From Phenylobacterium sp. (GTDB lineage: Bacteria; Pseudomonadota; Alphaproteobacteria; Caulobacterales; Caulobacteraceae): 64,000 nucleotides of DNA. Position numbers and translations under genes: made by a program. Under the pieces are notes generated by a model. That model ran no database searches, was not told the DNA's origin, and saw only the letters and a list, made by a program, of their open reading frames with translations. The stretch is taken from assembly GCF_030693405.1 (NCBI RefSeq), contig NZ_JAUYAW010000030.1, forward strand, positions 1 through 64,000. The letters run 5' to 3'. This document shows positions 18,019-29,232 of this stretch, one piece after another (position 1 is the stretch's first letter; each line of letters begins with the position of its first letter).

Positions 18019-18074
18019 CCCTTGTACGCCAATCGGCGCTTGGCGGGATCGAGGCTCCGCTTGCATAAGGGGCC

Positions 18075-18455
18075 ATGGAAAAGCTCTTTCTGGTCGCCCT
18101 CGGCGGCGGGGTCGGCGCGGTGGCGCGCTACCTGCTGGGCGTGGTCAGCCTAAACCGGCTTGGCATGTCCTGGCCGGCCGGAACCTTCATCGCCAACGTC
18201 TCCGGCGGCCTGCTGATGGGCCTGCTGGTGGGCTGGCTCGCGCTGAGGGGCGGCGGCGACCAGGAACGCCTGCGGCTGCTGCTGGGCGTTGGCCTGCTCG
18301 GCGGCTTCACCACCTTTTCAGCCTTTTCCCTGGAGACCGTCCTGATGATCGAGCGCCGCGCCTATGGCGAGGCCCTGGGCTATGTGCTGGTCTCGGTGGT
18401 CCTTTCAATCGCCGCCCTGTTCGCCGGGCTGATGTTCATGCGCAGGTTCGCCTGA
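18075..18455 (+). CDS. crcB: Fluoride channel CrcB/FluC
   Basis: A 126-residue, four-helix inner-membrane protein of the Fluc family, which exports fluoride as a dual-topology dimer. Signatures: GGGVGAVARYLLG at the N-terminus, GTFIANVSGG in helix 2 and GGFTTFSAFSLE with the conserved Phe/Ser positions in helix 3. No fluoride-riboswitch sequence is recognisable in the 56-nt upstream gap. The stop TGA overlaps the ATG of the next gene by one base. Confidence 0.93.
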   Translation: MEKLFLVALGGGVGAVARYLLGVVSLNRLGMSWPAGTFIANVSGGLLMGLLVGWLALRGGGDQERLRLLLGVGLLGGFTTFSAFSLETVLMIERRAYGEALGYVLVSVVLSIAALFAGLMFMRRFA

Positions 18456-19444
18456 TGCGTGAGGTCCGCAACATGGTGGTCGATCCCGCCGAGGGCGGGG
18501 TGCGTCTGGACCGCTGGTTCCGCCGGCGCTGGCCCCACCTGACCCAGGGACAGCTGCACAAGCTGATCCGCTCGGGCCAGGTCCGCATCGATGGCGCCCG
18601 CGCCAAGCCCGACACCCGGCTGGAAGGCGGCGAGACCGTCCGCGTGCCGCCCCTGCCGGACGCACCGGCCAAGGGCGACAGCCGCAAGGCCGTCGAGCTG
18701 CATCCCCGGGACGTCGCCTTCGTGAAGGGGCTCGTCATCTATGAGGACGAGGAGGTTCTGGTCCTCAACAAACCTTCGGGCCTGGCCGTTCAGGGCGGCA
18801 CCAAGACCAACAGCCATGTGGACCGTCTGCTGGGCGCCTGGGGCGAAGGGCTGTCGCGGCCGAGGCTTGTCCACCGCCTGGACAGGGATACTTCCGGCGT
18901 CCTCGTCCTGGGCAAGACCCCCTCGGCGGCGGCCAAGCTGGCCGGCGCCTTTGCAAGGCGCAAGGCGCAGAAGACCTACTGGGCCCTGGTCATGGGCAAT
19001 CCGCGTCCCACCGAAGGCGTGTTGGACCTGCCCCTGATCAAGCGCGGCGTTGGCGACCGTGAGATGATCGTGCCGGCTGAGAAGGGCGACAAGGAGGCTG
19101 ATCCGGCCGAGACCGAATTCGTGACCATCAGCCGGGCTGGCCCCCGGGCCGCCTGGATGGCCCTGCGCCCCCACACCGGCCGGACGCACCAGCTGCGCGC
19201 CCATATGAAGGCCATGGGCCACCCGATCCTGGGGGATCCCAAGTATGGCGACGAGGCCTCGGCACAGCTGTCGGGTCAGCTCAAGCTGCAGCTTCACGCC
19301 AGGCGTCTGACCCTGCCTCACCCCTCCAGCGGCATGCTGATCCTTGAGGCGCCCCTGAGCCCGGAGATGAAGGCAGGCTTCGCCCGCTTCGGCTTTGACG
19401 AGCACGAGGCCGACCCCGAGCCCTTCGGCCGCAAGCGGCGCTAG
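18455..19444 (+). CDS. rluC: RluC-type 23S rRNA pseudouridine synthase with S4 domain
   Basis: 329 residues. An N-terminal S4 RNA-binding domain (RLDRWFRRRWPHLTQGQLHKLIRSGQVRIDG) precedes the RluA-family catalytic domain with HRLDRDTSGVLVLG and TGRTHQLRAHM. In RluC the targets are three uridines in 23S rRNA (E. coli 955/2504/2580); the assignment against RluD is by overall pattern only. Its TAG stop is interlocked with that of the convergent DUF1501 gene in a palindromic CTAG (19441-19444). Confidence 0.85.
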   Translation: MREVRNMVVDPAEGGVRLDRWFRRRWPHLTQGQLHKLIRSGQVRIDGARAKPDTRLEGGETVRVPPLPDAPAKGDSRKAVELHPRDVAFVKGLVIYEDEEVLVLNKPSGLAVQGGTKTNSHVDRLLGAWGEGLSRPRLVHRLDRDTSGVLVLGKTPSAAAKLAGAFARRKAQKTYWALVMGNPRPTEGVLDLPLIKRGVGDREMIVPAEKGDKEADPAETEFVTISRAGPRAAWMALRPHTGRTHQLRAHMKAMGHPILGDPKYGDEASAQLSGQLKLQLHARRLTLPHPSSGMLILEAPLSPEMKAGFARFGFDEHEADPEPFGRKRR

Positions 19445-20685
19445 ACGAGGCCGAGGATCGGCGCCGCCGCGGCGCTATCGGGGAAGATGGTAGTGTCCAG
19501 CGCCCGGCGATCAACGCCCATATGGTCGGCCAGGACGCCCTTGAACAGGCTGCGCAGGTCGGTGGTCGGGGTGAGGTCGCGGTTCTCGAACAGGCGGGCC
19601 TCGTGCAGGCCAGGCCAGTCGCCGATGATCCCGCCGGGCTTCAGGCCGCCGCCCAGCACCAGGGCCGTTGAAGCGGTCCCATGGTCGGTGCCCAGCGTGC
19701 CGTTGATCCTTGCGGTGCGGCCAAACTCCGTCACCACCAGCACCATCGTGTCGCGCCAGCTGCCGCCGAGGCCCGCCTCAAGACCGCCGACCAGGGCGTC
19801 CACATAGGCCAGGCGTCGTGTCAGCGCCCCGGCCTGATTGGCGTGGGTGTCGAAGCCGTCCAGAGAGATGGCGACCGTGTCGGCGCCGGTCTCCTCTCCC
19901 ATGAAGCCGGCCACGGCGGCGCCCAGGCGGCCGGCGGCGTCGGGGCTGTCGCCCTGCAGGGTGCGGCTCAGGCGGGCGGCGTTGGACGCCTCGGGCGTAT
20001 CGGCGGTGTCTGCCGCAAGCCTTGCGAGGTTGGCCTGGGCCAGGACCTCGGTCTTCAGGCCCCGGGCGAGGGCGGGACCGAGGAGGGGATCGTCGGCATA
20101 GAGGTCCTGGACCAGCATGGGCAGCCGCGCCGCCGTCTCCACGGCCCGCCCGGGGGACCAGGACGAGGTCGCCACCTGGCCGCGCAACACCAGGGGCGCC
20201 ACGGGCCCTACGGAGAGGCCCTCCACGGGCGCGCCACGCCCCAGGCTGGCCATGGCCCGGTTCAGCCAGCCCGAGCTCACATCGTCGCCGGCCGCGGCCT
20301 CCAGGCGGTCCTGCGCCTCGAAGTGGGAGCGGCCGGCCGCCGGCATGGCCACGGCTGGGGCGAACCGCCCCTGGCCCGCGCCGATCAGCCGGTGAACGAT
20401 CTTCAGCTCCGGATGCAGGCCAAAGTCGCCGTCCAGGGGCAGGGCCGCGTCGGTGATGGCCAGCTCTCGGCGCAGGGCCGCGTAGGCGCCATCGCCCACC
20501 GGAGGGGTGATCGACAGGCCGTCGGCCGCCCCGCGCAGGATCACCAGCACGAACTTCCGACGCTGTGGGGCCGCCAGGGCGCTGGAGCCCCACATCTGCA
20601 GGCCAAGGCCAAGGCCGGCTCCGGCCGCCAGCAGCCGGCGCCGGGACAGGGGCGGGGAAGCGAAGATCGGGGCGGAGGCGGTCAT
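19441..20685 (-). CDS. DUF1501 protein with Tat signal
   Basis: 414 residues starting with a twin-arginine signal (LSRRRLLAAGAGLGLG), then KFVLVILRGAADGLS and, near the C-terminus, VVTEFGRTARINGT--TDHG, typical of DUF1501, a sulfatase/alkaline-phosphatase-like family of unknown function. Export would be in folded form, consistent with a cofactor or metal. It starts inside the last codon of the DUF1800 gene (ATGA, 20682-20685), so the two are translationally coupled. Function unknown. Confidence 0.85.
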   Translation of the reverse strand: MTASAPIFASPPLSRRRLLAAGAGLGLGLQMWGSSALAAPQRRKFVLVILRGAADGLSITPPVGDGAYAALRRELAITDAALPLDGDFGLHPELKIVHRLIGAGQGRFAPAVAMPAAGRSHFEAQDRLEAAAGDDVSSGWLNRAMASLGRGAPVEGLSVGPVAPLVLRGQVATSSWSPGRAVETAARLPMLVQDLYADDPLLGPALARGLKTEVLAQANLARLAADTADTPEASNAARLSRTLQGDSPDAAGRLGAAVAGFMGEETGADTVAISLDGFDTHANQAGALTRRLAYVDALVGGLEAGLGGSWRDTMVLVVTEFGRTARINGTLGTDHGTASTALVLGGGLKPGGIIGDWPGLHEARLFENRDLTPTTDLRSLFKGVLADHMGVDRRALDTTIFPDSAAAAPILGLV

Positions 20686-22091
20686 CGGCGCTGAAACTCC
20701 GGGCTCATCAGCAGGAGGGCGAGGCCTTCGCCGCGGGATTCCGCGCGGGCCACCGCCGTGGCGGTCGCTGGCGAAAGCCGGGCGCCCAGGGCCTCGACGG
20801 CGATGTTCGACGGATCGGCGGCGCCTATGGCGCGGGGGGCGTAGTCCTGCGTCCAGACCAGCCGCTTGATGACTCCGTCCGGCGTCGCCCAGGCCGCCGC
20901 CTCGTCAGGCCAGCCCTCCGGCGAGGGCGCGTAGAAGGGACGGTGACCCATGGCGGTCAGCATGGTGAGATCGGCCGGTCTGCGGGGCGCGTCGCCTACC
21001 GCCCGCCAGCTGGAGATCATGAACTCATAGGGCGTCTTGAACTTGGCCGGCTCGGGCGCCCAGGCCTCCGGCGCCGTGATCAGGGCGGCCGCCACCTGGT
21101 CCAGGGCGCCGTCGGTGTCCCGCCAGGCCGCCTCAAGTCGCGCCACCAGGGCCGGCGGAGGATCATCAGCCACGAAGTGGCGAGCGATCTTGGCGGAGAT
21201 GAACTGGGCGGTCTGCGGCCGGGCGGCCAGGTCTTTCAGGATGGCCAGGGCCTGGGCCTCGCCCTCGACCTCATAGACGACGCCCATGACCGACCGCGGC
21301 CCCGGCTGATGGGCGATCTGGCGGAAATAGGTCTCGCCCACCTCCTCGGCCGGGGCGTTGAAGCCGCGGAAGGTCAGGCCGGTGAGCGCCCGGGCGAATT
21401 CGGTGACATCGGCCTGGGTGTAGCCCCCGTTCACCCCGACCGTGTGCAGCTCCAGGATTTCCCGGGCCAGGTTCTCATTGAGGCCGACCTGCCGCTGGGC
21501 GGCCTTGCCCCTGGCCATTCGCTGGGCCAGCGGACTGTCGGGGCCCACCGACCCGTTCTGGTCCAGATAGAGCAGCATGGCCGGATGGGTTTCTGCGGCT
21601 GCCAGCAGGTCTGCGAACCTGCCGAACACATGGGGGCGGATGGCGGCGGCCTCATAGGGGCCGATGGTGGCCGTTCGCACGAAATTGCCGGCCCCGACGC
21701 TGAAATGGTTGGCCCAGAACAGCGCCCAGCGCTCGGCGAATCCAGCATCGGTGGTGGCCCCCCGCGCGGCCCGTTCAAGGACGTCGGCGGCGATCTGATC
21801 GCGCAGGACCGTGCGGGCGGCGTTGACCTCTGGCTGCAGGTCGCGGGCCTTGCGATCCTGCTGCCGGTTGGCTTTCAGGAAGGCCGCCTGCGCCTGTCGG
21901 AAATTCTGCAGGGCCTCGGCGCGCTCTAGGGGCAGGGCGCGGATCTGACCTGAAGCGGCCTTGCGCCTCGTCTGCGCCAGCAGAAAACCCTGCGGATCGC
22001 CCTGCGCTGCGGCGATCTCGTCGGGCCGCGCGCCCAGGCCAAAACGGGTCGCGGCGATTGCGGCCTGGAGATCACGGTCTGGCAGGGCCAT
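20682..22091 (-). CDS. DUF1800 protein
   Basis: 469 residues of the DUF1800 family: AATRFGLGARPDEI near the N-terminus, RWALFWANHFSVG, NENLAREILELHTVGVNGGYTQADVTEFARALTG in the middle and DGVIKRLVW towards the end. The start at 22091 is supported by a strong AAGGAGG 6 nt upstream; the track start at 22148 is a spurious extension. No signal peptide is visible. DUF1800 and DUF1501 genes recur as pairs in diverse bacteria; their joint function is unknown. Confidence 0.85.
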   Translation of the reverse strand: MALPDRDLQAAIAATRFGLGARPDEIAAAQGDPQGFLLAQTRRKAASGQIRALPLERAEALQNFRQAQAAFLKANRQQDRKARDLQPEVNAARTVLRDQIAADVLERAARGATTDAGFAERWALFWANHFSVGAGNFVRTATIGPYEAAAIRPHVFGRFADLLAAAETHPAMLLYLDQNGSVGPDSPLAQRMARGKAAQRQVGLNENLAREILELHTVGVNGGYTQADVTEFARALTGLTFRGFNAPAEEVGETYFRQIAHQPGPRSVMGVVYEVEGEAQALAILKDLAARPQTAQFISAKIARHFVADDPPPALVARLEAAWRDTDGALDQVAAALITAPEAWAPEPAKFKTPYEFMISSWRAVGDAPRRPADLTMLTAMGHRPFYAPSPEGWPDEAAAWATPDGVIKRLVWTQDYAPRAIGAADPSNIAVEALGARLSPATATAVARAESRGEGLALLLMSPEFQRR

Positions 22092-22162
22092 AAGGCGCCT
22101 CCTTGCGCGCGGTGGGGCGATCCCCCATTCCACGATTATCCGCCCCATCTCCGTCGCACGCC

Positions 22163-22906
22163 ATGGAGTCGAATTTGAGACGTGGTTTTCAAGAGGCCTC
22201 AGACCGGCCCCGTCGATTCTACAAGACTGTGTCCGTCGCCGAGGCTGAAGGCGGCCATGCCATTCTGCTGGACGAGCGCCAGGTCCGCGGACCGAGAGGC
22301 GGCCGGCTGGTCACCCCGACCCGGGCCCTGGCCGAGCTGATCGCCAAGGAATGGGAGGGGCAGGGCGAAGTCCTGGATGTGGCCGGCATGCACGCCACAC
22401 GCCTGGCCAACACAGCCATCGACTCCATCCCGCAGGCCCGCGCGGCCACCGCCCAGTCCGTGGCCGATTACGCCAGCTCAGACCTGCTCTGCTATTTCGC
22501 CGAGGAGCCCGAGGCCCTGGTGGCCCGCCAGACCGCCCACTGGGAGCCGGTGCTGCAGCGGGCCGAAGGGGAGCTGGGTCTCGCCTTCGTCCGGGCCGCC
22601 GGAATTATCCACAGGCCGCAGCCCGAACCCACCCTGGTCAAGGTCCGCGACTTGGCCTCCTCACTGGATGATTTCCGCCTGGCTGGGGTCGCCTTCGGCG
22701 CCTCCCTCTATGGCTCGGCCGTCCTGGCGCTCGCCCTGCAACGGGGCTGGCTGGACGGGGCTCAGGCGCTGACCCTCTCGCGCCTGGACGAGATCTTTCA
22801 GGAAGAGGCCTGGGGGATTGATGAGGAGGCGGCCGAACGGGTCGCGCGCCTGTCGGTGGAGTCGGCCATGCTGGACGCCTGGTTCCGCGCCCTGGACGCC
22901 GCGTAA
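22163..22906 (+). CDS. ATP12-family F1-ATPase assembly chaperone
   Basis: 247 residues homologous to mitochondrial Atp12, which binds the F1 alpha subunit during ATP synthase assembly. Visible family features: RFYKTVSVAEAEGGHAILLDERQVRGP at the N-terminus, and TRALAELIAKEWEGQGEVLD followed by R-ANTAIDSIP and YASSDLLCYFAEEP. The ATG at 22163 was chosen (MESNLRRGF); upstream in-frame codons lie in the divergent gene's leader. ATP synthase genes are not in this window. Confidence 0.88.
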   Translation: MESNLRRGFQEASDRPRRFYKTVSVAEAEGGHAILLDERQVRGPRGGRLVTPTRALAELIAKEWEGQGEVLDVAGMHATRLANTAIDSIPQARAATAQSVADYASSDLLCYFAEEPEALVARQTAHWEPVLQRAEGELGLAFVRAAGIIHRPQPEPTLVKVRDLASSLDDFRLAGVAFGASLYGSAVLALALQRGWLDGAQALTLSRLDEIFQEEAWGIDEEAAERVARLSVESAMLDAWFRALDAA

Positions 22907-22999
22907 GGGCGAATTCTGCTGACGCCGCGTGAACTTGCGCGGCTTCGCGGCGCCCATTACGCCTGAGCCCGACAGTGGCCTTCAGGGACGGGACGCAGC

Positions 23000-24526
23000 G
23001 TGAAGCAGATCCTCAAGCAGCTCGAAACCATGCGGGAAACCGCCCGCCAGGGCGGCGGCGCCCGGCGGATCGAAGCCCAGCACGCCAAGGGCAAGCTGAC
23101 GGCCCGCGAGCGGGTCGACCTGCTGCTGGATGAAGGCTCCTTCGAGGAGTTCGACATGTTCGTCGAGCACCGGGCCACCGACTTCGGCATGGCCGAACAG
23201 AAGGTTCCGGGCGACGGCGTGGTCACCGGCTGGGGCACGATCAACGGCCGCACCGTCTTCGTCTTCTCCAAGGATTTCACGGTCTTCGGCGGATCTCTGT
23301 CCAGCGCGCATGCGCAGAAGATCCTCAAGGTTCAGCGCCAGGCCCTGAAGATGGGCGCCCCGATCATCGGCCTGTTCGACGCCGGCGGCGCCCGCATCCA
23401 GGAGGGCGTGGATTCGCTCGCCGGCTATGCCGACATCTTCCTGGAGAACACCCTGGCTTCGGGCGTCATCCCGCAGATCGCCGTAATCATGGGCCCCTGC
23501 GCCGGGGGCGATGTCTACTCGCCGGCCATCATGGACTTCATCTTCATGGTGAAGGACACGAGCTACATGTACGTGACCGGCCCCGACGTGGTGAAGACGG
23601 TCACCCACGAGGACGTCACCCATGAGGACCTGGGCGGCTACCGGGTCCACGCCATGAAGTCCGGCGTCGCTGACGGCGCCTTCGAGAACGACCTGGAGGC
23701 GATGACCCAGGTCCGCCGCCTGGTGGACTTCCTGCCCACCTCGAACCGCGAGCGCCCGCCGGTGCGGGTGAGCTTCGATGAGGCGGAGCGGGAGGAGCCG
23801 AGCCTTGACACCCTGGTCCCGGCCAACCCCAACAAGCCCTACGACATGAAGGAGCTGATCCTGAAGGTCGTGGACGAGGCCGATTTCTTCGAGATTTCGC
23901 CGGACTTCGCCAAGAACATCATCTGCGGCTTCGCCCGCATGGACGGCCAGCCGGTCGGCATAGTCGCCAACCAGCCGCAGGTGCTGGCCGGCGTTCTGGA
24001 CATCGACGCCAGCCGCAAGGCCGCCCGCTTCGTGCGCTTCTGCGACGCCTTCGAGATCCCGCTGGTGACCTTCGTCGACGTGCCGGGCTTCATGCCGGGC
24101 ACCCGCCAGGAGCAGGGCGGGCTGATCCGCCACGGCGCCAAGCTCCTGTTCGCCTATGCCGAGGCCACGGTGCCGAAGATCACCATTATCACCCGCAAGG
24201 CCTATGGCGGCGCCTATGACGTCATGAGCTCCAAGCACATCCGCGGTGACCTGAACTATGCCTGGCCCACCGCCGAGATCGCGGTGATGGGCTCCAAGGG
24301 GGCGGTGGAGATCATCTTCCGCAACCAGACGCCCGAGGAGCTGGTCGCCCGTGAGGCGGAGTACAAGGAGCGGTTCGCCAACCCGTTCGTGGCCGCAGCC
24401 CGCGGCTATATCGACGACGTCATCATGCCCCACGGCACCCGGCGCCGGATTGTCCGCGGCCTGCGCTCCCTCAAGGGCAAAACCCTGTCCAACCCCTGGA
24501 AGAAACACGATAATATCCCGCTCTGA
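23000..24526 (+). CDS. pccB: Propionyl-CoA carboxylase beta (carboxyltransferase) subunit
   Basis: Transfers CO2 from carboxybiotin to propionyl-CoA, giving methylmalonyl-CoA. The 508-residue protein has the two crotonase-like carboxyltransferase halves. Visible motifs are [58 protein letters not shown] and [13 protein letters not shown], with the PccB-type spacing. Start codon GTG (23000). Its partner pccA lies 2.6 kb downstream, after four unrelated genes. Confidence 0.94.
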   Translation: MKQILKQLETMRETARQGGGARRIEAQHAKGKLTARERVDLLLDEGSFEEFDMFVEHRATDFGMAEQKVPGDGVVTGWGTINGRTVFVFSKDFTVFGGSLSSAHAQKILKVQRQALKMGAPIIGLFDAGGARIQEGVDSLAGYADIFLENTLASGVIPQIAVIMGPCAGGDVYSPAIMDFIFMVKDTSYMYVTGPDVVKTVTHEDVTHEDLGGYRVHAMKSGVADGAFENDLEAMTQVRRLVDFLPTSNRERPPVRVSFDEAEREEPSLDTLVPANPNKPYDMKELILKVVDEADFFEISPDFAKNIICGFARMDGQPVGIVANQPQVLAGVLDIDASRKAARFVRFCDAFEIPLVTFVDVPGFMPGTRQEQGGLIRHGAKLLFAYAEATVPKITIITRKAYGGAYDVMSSKHIRGDLNYAWPTAEIAVMGSKGAVEIIFRNQTPEELVAREAEYKERFANPFVAAARGYIDDVIMPHGTRRRIVRGLRSLKGKTLSNPWKKHDNIPL

Positions 24527-24551
24527 GGCGTCTGCCGTCCGGCGGCGTCGC

Positions 24552-24577
24552 GGAACAAGCTCGCCCCTGAACCCGTT
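24552..24577 (+). promoter_or_regulatory. EcfG/SigT-type promoter candidate for the BON gene
   Basis: GGAAC (24552-24556), 17 nt, CGTT (24574-24577): an exact match to the general-stress consensus, 50 nt upstream of the ATG of the BON-domain gene. It lies just after pccB and so probably serves the downstream gene. Confidence 0.65.
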
Positions 24578-24627
24578 GTCTTTGGAGAGCGCTGAAGCGC
24601 ACCCAGTCAAAAACGGGAGAACCAGCC

Positions 24628-25434
24628 ATGGCCGACAGGTGGACCGAAGACCAGGAATATGAGCGCATTCGTGCGATGCGCGGCGACCAGGATCGTCGCT
24701 CGGGCGGCTATGGGCAGCGGGATGATGAGGCTCGCAGCTTTTCCCCGCAGCAGCCCGCTCGCGGCCCTGTGTTCGGGGAGCGCGAGAGCGGCGCAGCCTA
24801 TGGCCGCGACGCTGAAGTACGGACCATGTCCCGCGAGATCAGAGCCCAGCCCGACCGCGACCGGATTTATGGCGAAGGCTATTTTGGTCAGGAAGGCTAC
24901 GCCATGGAGCAGGGCGGTTTCGGCGGACCGGCGGCGCCCCAACGGGCCTCGACCCGCGACGCCTATGCCCGAGTTTATGGCGGACACGAACGGCGCATCG
25001 ATCGCGGTGACGACCGCGGCTTCTGGGACCGAACCACCGATGAGGTCGCCTCCTGGTTCGGAGACGAAGAGGCCGAACGCCGCCGCGACCGTGATCAGGC
25101 GCGCAGCCATCGCGGACGCGGCCCCAAGGGCTATGTGCGGCCCGACGACCGCATCAGCGACGACGTCCATCATCGCCTGACCGACGATCCCTGGATCGAC
25201 GCCTCGGAGATCCAGGTCCAGGTGAAGGACGGCGAGGTGACCCTGAGCGGCACGGTCGACGACCGCCGCGCCAAGCACCGGGCCGAACACTGCGTCGAGG
25301 ATATTCACGGGGTGAAGCACGTGCAGAACAATCTGCGGGTCCAGCCCCGGGTCGATCAGGGCTCCGTGACCGGCCAGCCGGCGCGCATGGCCACCAACAC
25401 CACCCTCGCCAAGGTCACCGACGGCGAGGAATAG
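24628..25434 (+). CDS. BON-domain protein with disordered charged N-terminal region
   Basis: 268 residues. The first ~140 are hydrophilic and rich in Arg, Asp, Gly and Tyr (likely disordered), with a SWFGDEEAERRR motif around 146. A BON domain (bacterial OsmY and nodulation) follows at about 180-245: ISDDVHHRLTDDPWIDASEIQVQVKDGEVTLSG. BON domains bind membranes or peptidoglycan-linked partners. No signal peptide is evident, so location is uncertain. The exact EcfG promoter upstream suggests a stress-induced protein. Confidence 0.82.
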   Translation: MADRWTEDQEYERIRAMRGDQDRRSGGYGQRDDEARSFSPQQPARGPVFGERESGAAYGRDAEVRTMSREIRAQPDRDRIYGEGYFGQEGYAMEQGGFGGPAAPQRASTRDAYARVYGGHERRIDRGDDRGFWDRTTDEVASWFGDEEAERRRDRDQARSHRGRGPKGYVRPDDRISDDVHHRLTDDPWIDASEIQVQVKDGEVTLSGTVDDRRAKHRAEHCVEDIHGVKHVQNNLRVQPRVDQGSVTGQPARMATNTTLAKVTDGEE

Positions 25435-25477
25435 CCCGCGATTGCGCCGGACGCGGCCGCCGGCCTAGGCTGGCCGC

Positions 25478-26272
25478 ATGGGCGATGATCTGAAGGATTT
25501 CGAACCCTGGCTCGCCCTCTGGACCCTCGTTCCAGAGGGCGATGTCATGTCCATGCCCGTGACCCGCTCGCGCCTGCTGCCGGTGAGAGCAGGGGATAAG
25601 GCCGCCATGCTGAAACTGGCTCACAGCGCCGACGAGCGGCGGGGCGGGAGCATCATGGCGTGGTGGGGCGGGGCAGGGGCTGCCCCTATATTGGCCGCCC
25701 AGGACGACGCGCTGCTGATGGTACGCGCCTCAGGCGGCGCACTGGTCCCGATGGTCCAGGCTGGATGGGACGAGGCGGCCACCGCGATCCTTTGCGAGGT
25801 GGTCGCCAGGCTGCACGCGTCGCGCGGTTCAGCCCCGCCGACGGCGCCGCCCTTGGATAAACTGTTCGACGCCCTGATCCAGTCGGCAGACCCGAGCCTG
25901 GGCCGGGCGCGCGACCTCGCAATGGCCTTGCTGCGGTCCCCCCGCGACCTGGTGCTCCTGCACGGGGACATACACCACGGCAATGTGCTGGACTTCGGCG
26001 CCCTGGGCTGGCTCGCCATCGATCCCTGGGGGCTGGTGGGCGAGCGCGCCTATGACTACGCCAACATCTTTCCCAATCCAGACCTGGCCTCGGTGACCCC
26101 CGACCGCGTCGCCGCGCGTCTCACGCAGATCGCGCAGGCTGCAGATCTGGAGCCGGCCCGCCTAAGAAGCTGGGCCCACGCCCACGCCGGACTATCGGCC
26201 GCCTGGCATGCCCAGGATGGCACTGACCCGGCGACGGCCAGGGCCATGCTCGCCATCCTGGAGGCCGGTTAG
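25478..26272 (+). CDS. Aminoglycoside 6-phosphotransferase / hydroxyurea kinase-like protein
   Basis: 264 residues with the kinase fold of the APH(6)/hydroxyurea-resistance family: catalytic loop [15 protein letters not shown] and the metal-binding [19 protein letters not shown]-lobe elements are short. Family members phosphorylate streptomycin or hydroxyurea; chromosomal homologues in environmental bacteria may have other substrates. The TAG stop overlaps the stop of convergent msrB within TTAG (26269-26272). Confidence 0.78.
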   Translation: MGDDLKDFEPWLALWTLVPEGDVMSMPVTRSRLLPVRAGDKAAMLKLAHSADERRGGSIMAWWGGAGAAPILAAQDDALLMVRASGGALVPMVQAGWDEAATAILCEVVARLHASRGSAPPTAPPLDKLFDALIQSADPSLGRARDLAMALLRSPRDLVLLHGDIHHGNVLDFGALGWLAIDPWGLVGERAYDYANIFPNPDLASVTPDRVAARLTQIAQAADLEPARLRSWAHAHAGLSAAWHAQDGTDPATARAMLAILEAG

Positions 26273-26760
26273 CCCGCTCGCAGGTGGGCGTTGTCGCCGC
26301 GGCCCAGGGGATCGCGCAGGGGCTCGCCGTCGCCAACGAATTCCAGGGACACCGAATTGATGCAATAGCGCAGGCCCGTCGGCGGCGGACCGTCGGGGAA
26401 GACGTGACCCTGGTGGCTGTCGCACCGGGCGCAGCGGGTCTCGACCCGGACCATGCCATAGCTCACATCGCGCACGCCGATGACGTGGGCCTCGTTCATC
26501 GGGGCGAAGAAGCTCGGCCAGCCCGTGCCGCTCTCGAACTTGGTGTGTGCGCGAAACAGGGGCAGGCCACAAAGGCGGCAGCAATAGACGCCGTCCTCCT
26601 TGTTATCGAGCAGGCCGCCGCAGAAGGGCGCTTCCGTCCCGTGGCGAAGGAGGACATCTGCCTCTTCGAGCGTCAGGTCGCCTTCCAGGGTCTTGCGTTC
26701 CGCAAGGTCGGGGGGCGTCAGATCAAAAGTCGTCACGGGGGACTCGGCTGGCTTGGTCAT
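26269..26760 (-). CDS. msrB: Peptide-methionine (R)-S-oxide reductase
   Basis: Repairs methionine-R-sulfoxide in proteins using thioredoxin. The 163-residue protein has the two zinc-binding CxxC pairs (CRLC and CARC), the substrate region [10 protein letters not shown], and the catalytic Cys in RYCINS. ATG at 26760 (MTKPAES) is preferred over the track's TTG three codons upstream. Stop overlaps the convergent APH-like gene. Confidence 0.95.
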   Translation of the reverse strand: MTKPAESPVTTFDLTPPDLAERKTLEGDLTLEEADVLLRHGTEAPFCGGLLDNKEDGVYCCRLCGLPLFRAHTKFESGTGWPSFFAPMNEAHVIGVRDVSYGMVRVETRCARCDSHQGHVFPDGPPPTGLRYCINSVSLEFVGDGEPLRDPLGRGDNAHLRAG

Positions 26761-26837
26761 GTGAGCCAATCTAAGGTCGCCCCCGACGGATCGGAAGGAC
26801 CCCCTGTCAAATGGGGGCGATGTCGGAGAGCCCAGGA

Positions 26838-27158
26838 ATGATCACCGCCACCACCCCGAGCATCGCCGAGCGCGAGATCGCCAGGACCCTTGGGGTCGTC
26901 ACCGGGGAGGCGATCATTGGCGCCCATATCTTCCGGGACATCTTCGCTGGCATCACCAACATCATCGGCGGCCGCGCCGGGGGATATGAGAAGGCCCTGG
27001 GCGAGGCGCGGGCCATCGCCCTGCGCGAAATGTGCGCCGAGGCCAGCGGCCTGGGCGCCGACGCTGTGGTCGGCGTCGACCTGGACTACGAGACCCTGGG
27101 GGCCGAGAACGGGATGCTGATGGTCAGCGCCTCGGGTACGGCGGTGAAGCTGCGTTGA
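26838..27158 (+). CDS. YbjQ/UPF0145 family protein
   Basis: 106 residues: [35 protein letters not shown], with the family pattern VxGEAIxGAHIxRD and [15 protein letters not shown]. YbjQ proteins form small oligomers; the function is unknown (the heavy-metal-binding label is historical). ATG at 26838 fits the family N-terminus and has GGAGAG 7 nt upstream; the track start adds nine residues. pccA begins 11 nt after the stop. Confidence 0.85.
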   Translation: MITATTPSIAEREIARTLGVVTGEAIIGAHIFRDIFAGITNIIGGRAGGYEKALGEARAIALREMCAEASGLGADAVVGVDLDYETLGAENGMLMVSASGTAVKLR

Positions 27159-27169
27159 GTTCGGTGACC

Positions 27170-29149
<1,980 letters not shown>

Positions 29150-29173
29150 CCGACGATCCCCAGCTTCGCCGTC

Positions 29174-29220
29174 GGAACAGAGGCCCCTGTGGGGGGTTCC
29201 CTTGAGGCAATCCACCTCAA
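29174..29220 (+). promoter_or_regulatory. EcfG-like promoter and leader hairpin of the PRC-barrel gene
   Basis: GGAAC (29174-29178), 16 nt, GGTT (29195-29198) is one base off the EcfG consensus. GGAAC and GTTCC could also pair as an inverted repeat around CCCC-TGT-GGGG. A second stem, TTGAGG-CAATCCA-CCTCAA (29202-29220), lies directly before the Shine-Dalgarno GAGGAG. Promoter and hairpin readings are alternatives that sequence alone cannot separate. Confidence 0.4.
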
Positions 29221-29232
29221 GAGGAGCCTGAC

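Noticed and set aside
18019-18074. Fluoride riboswitch before crcB
   Set aside because: The gap is only 56 nt and shows none of the conserved crcB-motif sequence or pseudoknot arms.
19681-21929. Long plus-strand ORFs over the DUF1501/DUF1800 region
   Set aside because: Low-complexity Gly/Ala/Arg shadows; the minus-strand frames carry clear family motifs and a strong Shine-Dalgarno.
25478-26272. Acquired antibiotic-resistance gene
   Set aside because: Codon use and GC match the neighbours and no mobile element is near; treated as a chromosomal APH-fold protein of unknown substrate.
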